Shown here: positions 6,146 through 7,928 of the stretch, in pieces
How positions within the stretch are numbered: the stretch's first letter is position 1
How the letters are laid out: each line of letters starts with the position of its first letter
Assembly (NCBI GenBank): GCA_021815655.1
Contig: JAKAGJ010000074.1
Location: forward strand, 1-7,928
Length of the DNA: 7,928 bases
Direction: 5' to 3'
From: Deltaproteobacteria bacterium
GTDB lineage: Bacteria > Desulfobacterota > Desulfarculia > Desulfarculales > Desulfarculaceae
The notes under the pieces: model-generated
The model's input: the letters and a program-made list of their open reading frames with translations, nothing else
The model's database searches: none
What the model was told of the DNA's origin: nothing
Translations under genes and position numbers: made by a program

Positions 6146-6164
6146 TGGCCTGTGGCCCGCGCAG

Positions 6165-6181
6165 GGCGCCCCGGGGGCGCC
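6165..6181 (+). promoter_or_regulatory. Leader hairpin abutting the ribosome binding site
   Basis: GGCGCC (6165-6170) and GGCGCC (6176-6181) form a six-pair GC stem with a five-base loop that ends one base before the ribosome site GGGAG (6183-6187). The site itself is 11 bases from the ATG, longer than usual. The hairpin could limit or position ribosome entry; the function is inferred. Confidence 0.35.
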
Positions 6182-6198
6182 TGGGAGTAGCAGTTATA

Positions 6199-6897
6199 AT
6201 GAGCATCCTCTATCTGGTGCGGCACGGCCAGGCCTCCTTTGGCCAGGGCGATTACGACCGCCTCTCGGAACTGGGCCAGCGCCAGGCCCGGCTCACGGGC
6301 CGGCACCTGGGTCAGGCCGGCGTCTCCTTTGACGCGGCCTATTGCGGGGCCATGCGGCGCCAGCGGGACACCGCCGCCGCCCTGCTGGAGGGCCTGGCCG
6401 CGCCGCCGGCCCTCACGGTGATGCCCGGCTGGGAGGAATACGACTCCGCCGCCATCATACAAGCCCTCTTGCCCTGCTTGCTGCAAGATGACCCCTCCCT
6501 GGAGGCCAGCCTGCCCGCCATGTACCAGGACCGCCGCGCCTTCCAAAAGGTCTACGAGGCGGCCATGCGGCGCTGGGTGGCCGGTGGTCACGACCTGGGG
6601 ACCGTGGAAACCTGGCGCGCCTTCCAGGATCGCGCCCTGAAGGCTTTGGGCCGGGTGCTGGCGCCTCACCAAGGCGGCAAGACGGTCCTGGTGGTCAGCT
6701 CCGGCGGCCCCGTGGCGGCCTGCGCCCAGGCGGCCCTGGGCCTGGCGGACCACAGGGTCCTGCAACTTACCTGGGTGCTCAGAAACGCCTCCCTCACCAG
6801 CTTCCTCTACCGCGGCCAGGAGCTTACCCTGTCCACCTTCAACTCCCCCGCCCATCTGGAGCAGGCCAGCGACCCTGGACTGCTCACCTATCGCTGA
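6199..6897 (+). CDS. Histidine phosphatase (phosphoglycerate mutase-like) family protein lacking the second His
   Basis: A 232-residue cytoplasmic protein of the histidine phosphatase superfamily, in which a His takes up phosphate from the substrate. Seen: the N-terminal LVRHGQASF (6-14) with nucleophile His9 and Arg8, a second phosphate-binding Arg at 54 (RQRDTA), and a Trp-Glu-Glu segment (78-80) where the acid/base Glu is expected. Where most members have Ser-His-Gly near the C-terminal end, this one has VVSSGGP (165-171), so Ser168 replaces the second catalytic His. I recall a subfamily with the same SGG signature beside acyl-CoA dehydrogenases in other Proteobacteria, so this is probably not decay. 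The ATG at 6199 puts the RHG motif at the usual distance; an in-frame TTG 18 codons upstream would add a tail that fits nothing. The dehydrogenase gene starts 26 bases after its stop, so they likely share a transcript. The substrate is unknown; a phosphorylated acyl-CoA or hydroxy acid is one idea. Confidence 0.87.
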   Translation: MSILYLVRHGQASFGQGDYDRLSELGQRQARLTGRHLGQAGVSFDAAYCGAMRRQRDTAAALLEGLAAPPALTVMPGWEEYDSAAIIQALLPCLLQDDPSLEASLPAMYQDRRAFQKVYEAAMRRWVAGGHDLGTVETWRAFQDRALKALGRVLAPHQGGKTVLVVSSGGPVAACAQAALGLADHRVLQLTWVLRNASLTSFLYRGQELTLSTFNSPAHLEQASDPGLLTYR

Positions 6898-6923
6898 ACC
6901 AGCCCACACAAAGGACTTGAGCC

Positions 6924-7928
6924 ATGGACTTCGCCATTTCGTCAAAAATGCAGACTATCCTGGAGATGATTAACGAATTCGTGGACCGGGAGCTGATCCC
7001 ACTGGAGCAGGAATTCCTGCACCGGCCCTGGGAGGAGTTGGAGCCCACGCTGGCGGCCAAGCGCCAGATGGTCAAGCAGATGGAGCTGTGGGCGCCCTTG
7101 CACCCCCGGGAGCACGGCGGCATGGGCCTGGGCCTGGTGGAATACGGCCTGGTCTGCGAGGCCCTGGCCCGCACCCCCATCGGGGTCTACACCTTCGGCT
7201 GCCAGGCCCCCGACGCCGGCAACATCGAGATACTGCTCAAGTACGGCACGCCAGAGCAAAAAGAGCGCTACCTCAAGCCCCTGATCGCCGGGAGCATCCG
7301 CTCCTGCTTCTCCATGACCGAGGTGGACCTGCCCGGGTCCAACCCGGTGATGATGGACACCACGGCGGTCAAGGACGGCGGCGACTACGTCATCAACGGC
7401 CACAAGTGGTACACATCATCGGCCGACGGCGCCGAGTTCGCCATTGTCATGGCCAACACCAACCCCCAGGCCCCGCCCCACCTGCGGGCCTCCATGATTA
7501 TCGTGCCCACGGGCACCCCGGGCTTCAACCTGGTGCGCAACATCCCGGTGATGGGGCACGCCGGCAGTGGTTGGCATAGCCACGCCGAGATACTCTACCA
7601 GTCTTGCCGGGTTCCCCAGGCCAACCTGCTGGGGCCGGAGGGCCAGGGCTTCGTCATCGCCCAGGAGCGCCTGGGACCAGGGCGCATCCACCATTGCATG
7701 CGCTGGATCGGCATCTGCAACCGCTCCCTGGAGCTGATGTGTCAGCGCGCCCAGAGCCGGCCCATCGCCCCGGGGCAGACCCTGGCCGACCAGCAGATCG
7801 TGCAGGCCTGGATCGCCGAGAGCGCCGCCGAGATGCGCGCCGCCCGCCTGATGGTGCTAAACTGCGCCTGGCGCATGGAGACCATGGGCCACAAGGAGGC
7901 CCGCCAGGACATCTCGCTGATCAAGTTC
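6924..7928 (+). CDS. Acyl-CoA dehydrogenase, ACAD10/11-like, 3' end outside the window
   Basis: FAD-dependent enzyme of the acyl-CoA dehydrogenase family; 335 codons are open to the window edge, so roughly 70 C-terminal residues are probably missing. Seen: a helical N-terminal domain (1-120), the flavin-contacting FSMTEVDLPGSNP segment (129-141), a beta domain with the GHKWYTS motif, and in the C-terminal domain ERLGPGRIHHCMRW (248-261). That last motif is typical of the ACAD10/11 group rather than of the short- and medium-chain enzymes. In animals this group acts on 4-hydroxyacyl-CoAs with a phosphotransferase-type kinase domain; bacteria have similar sets. Glu248 lies where isovaleryl- and long-chain enzymes carry their catalytic base, but the alternative C-terminal position cannot be checked here. 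The start ATG has AAGGA eight bases upstream and follows the phosphatase gene after 26 bases. Family sure; substrate inferred. A conventional medium- or long-chain role is possible. Confidence 0.93.
   Translation, partial: MDFAISSKMQTILEMINEFVDRELIPLEQEFLHRPWEELEPTLAAKRQMVKQMELWAPLHPREHGGMGLGLVEYGLVCEALARTPIGVYTFGCQAPDAGNIEILLKYGTPEQKERYLKPLIAGSIRSCFSMTEVDLPGSNPVMMDTTAVKDGGDYVINGHKWYTSSADGAEFAIVMANTNPQAPPHLRASMIIVPTGTPGFNLVRNIPVMGHAGSGWHSHAEILYQSCRVPQANLLGPEGQGFVIAQERLGPGRIHHCMRWIGICNRSLELMCQRAQSRPIAPGQTLADQQIVQAWIAESAAEMRAARLMVLNCAWRMETMGHKEARQDISLIKF

Noticed and set aside
6145..6198. In-frame TTG as an alternative start of the phosphatase
   Set aside because: It falls inside the likely -10 box and would add a non-family N-terminal tail before the RHG motif.
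6142..6945. A 267-codon minus-strand frame over the phosphatase gene
   Set aside because: Antisense shadow; the plus-strand gene has RHG-family motifs.

Overview
The window is GC-rich (visibly G/C in most third codon positions) and encodes short-chain acyl-CoA carboxylation, acyl-CoA oxidation, cyclic-nucleotide signalling and a periplasmic c-type haem protein. That mix and the style of the proteins suggest a Desulfobacterota-type (former Deltaproteobacteria) or similar proteobacterial fatty-acid degrader. This is a judgement from family resemblance only; there is no rRNA or marker gene here. I found no tRNA, rRNA, CRISPR array, insertion sequence or phage gene.

Layout. Positions 1-3139, minus strand: a two-gene acyl-CoA carboxylase unit, carboxyltransferase beta subunit (1589-3139) followed by a biotin carboxylase subunit that runs off the left edge (1-1527). 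A leader with four dyad-symmetric sites (about 3206-3274) lies upstream of it. Positions 3300-3692, minus strand: a small unrecognised lipoprotein-like membrane protein. Positions 3693-4396: a 704-base non-coding stretch between divergent genes, with a run of strong, partly mutually exclusive hairpins. Positions 4397-5284, plus strand: a soluble class III adenylyl cyclase fused to an FHA domain. Positions 5548-6054, plus strand: a secreted cytochrome P460-like protein with one CxxCH haem site, followed by a terminator. Positions 6199-6897 and 6924-7928, plus strand: a histidine-phosphatase-fold protein and an acyl-CoA dehydrogenase of the ACAD10/11-like type, 26 bases apart and probably one transcript; the dehydrogenase runs off the right edge.

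How they may work together. The carboxylase unit would turn propionyl-CoA or a similar acyl-CoA into the 2-methylmalonyl-type product. The phosphatase/dehydrogenase pair looks like part of an acyl-CoA catabolic operon and may relate to the route in which 4-hydroxyacyl-CoAs are phosphorylated before being turned into ordinary beta-oxidation substrates. The cyclase-FHA protein would link cAMP production to a phosphothreonine signal. Nothing shows that these units act as one system.

Most notable points: the operator-like array before the carboxylase operon, a Val at a substrate-selecting position of the carboxyltransferase, the cyclase-FHA fusion with a full catalytic residue set, and the phosphatase that lacks the usual second histidine beside an ACAD10/11-like enzyme. 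None amounts to a clearly new system on sequence alone.
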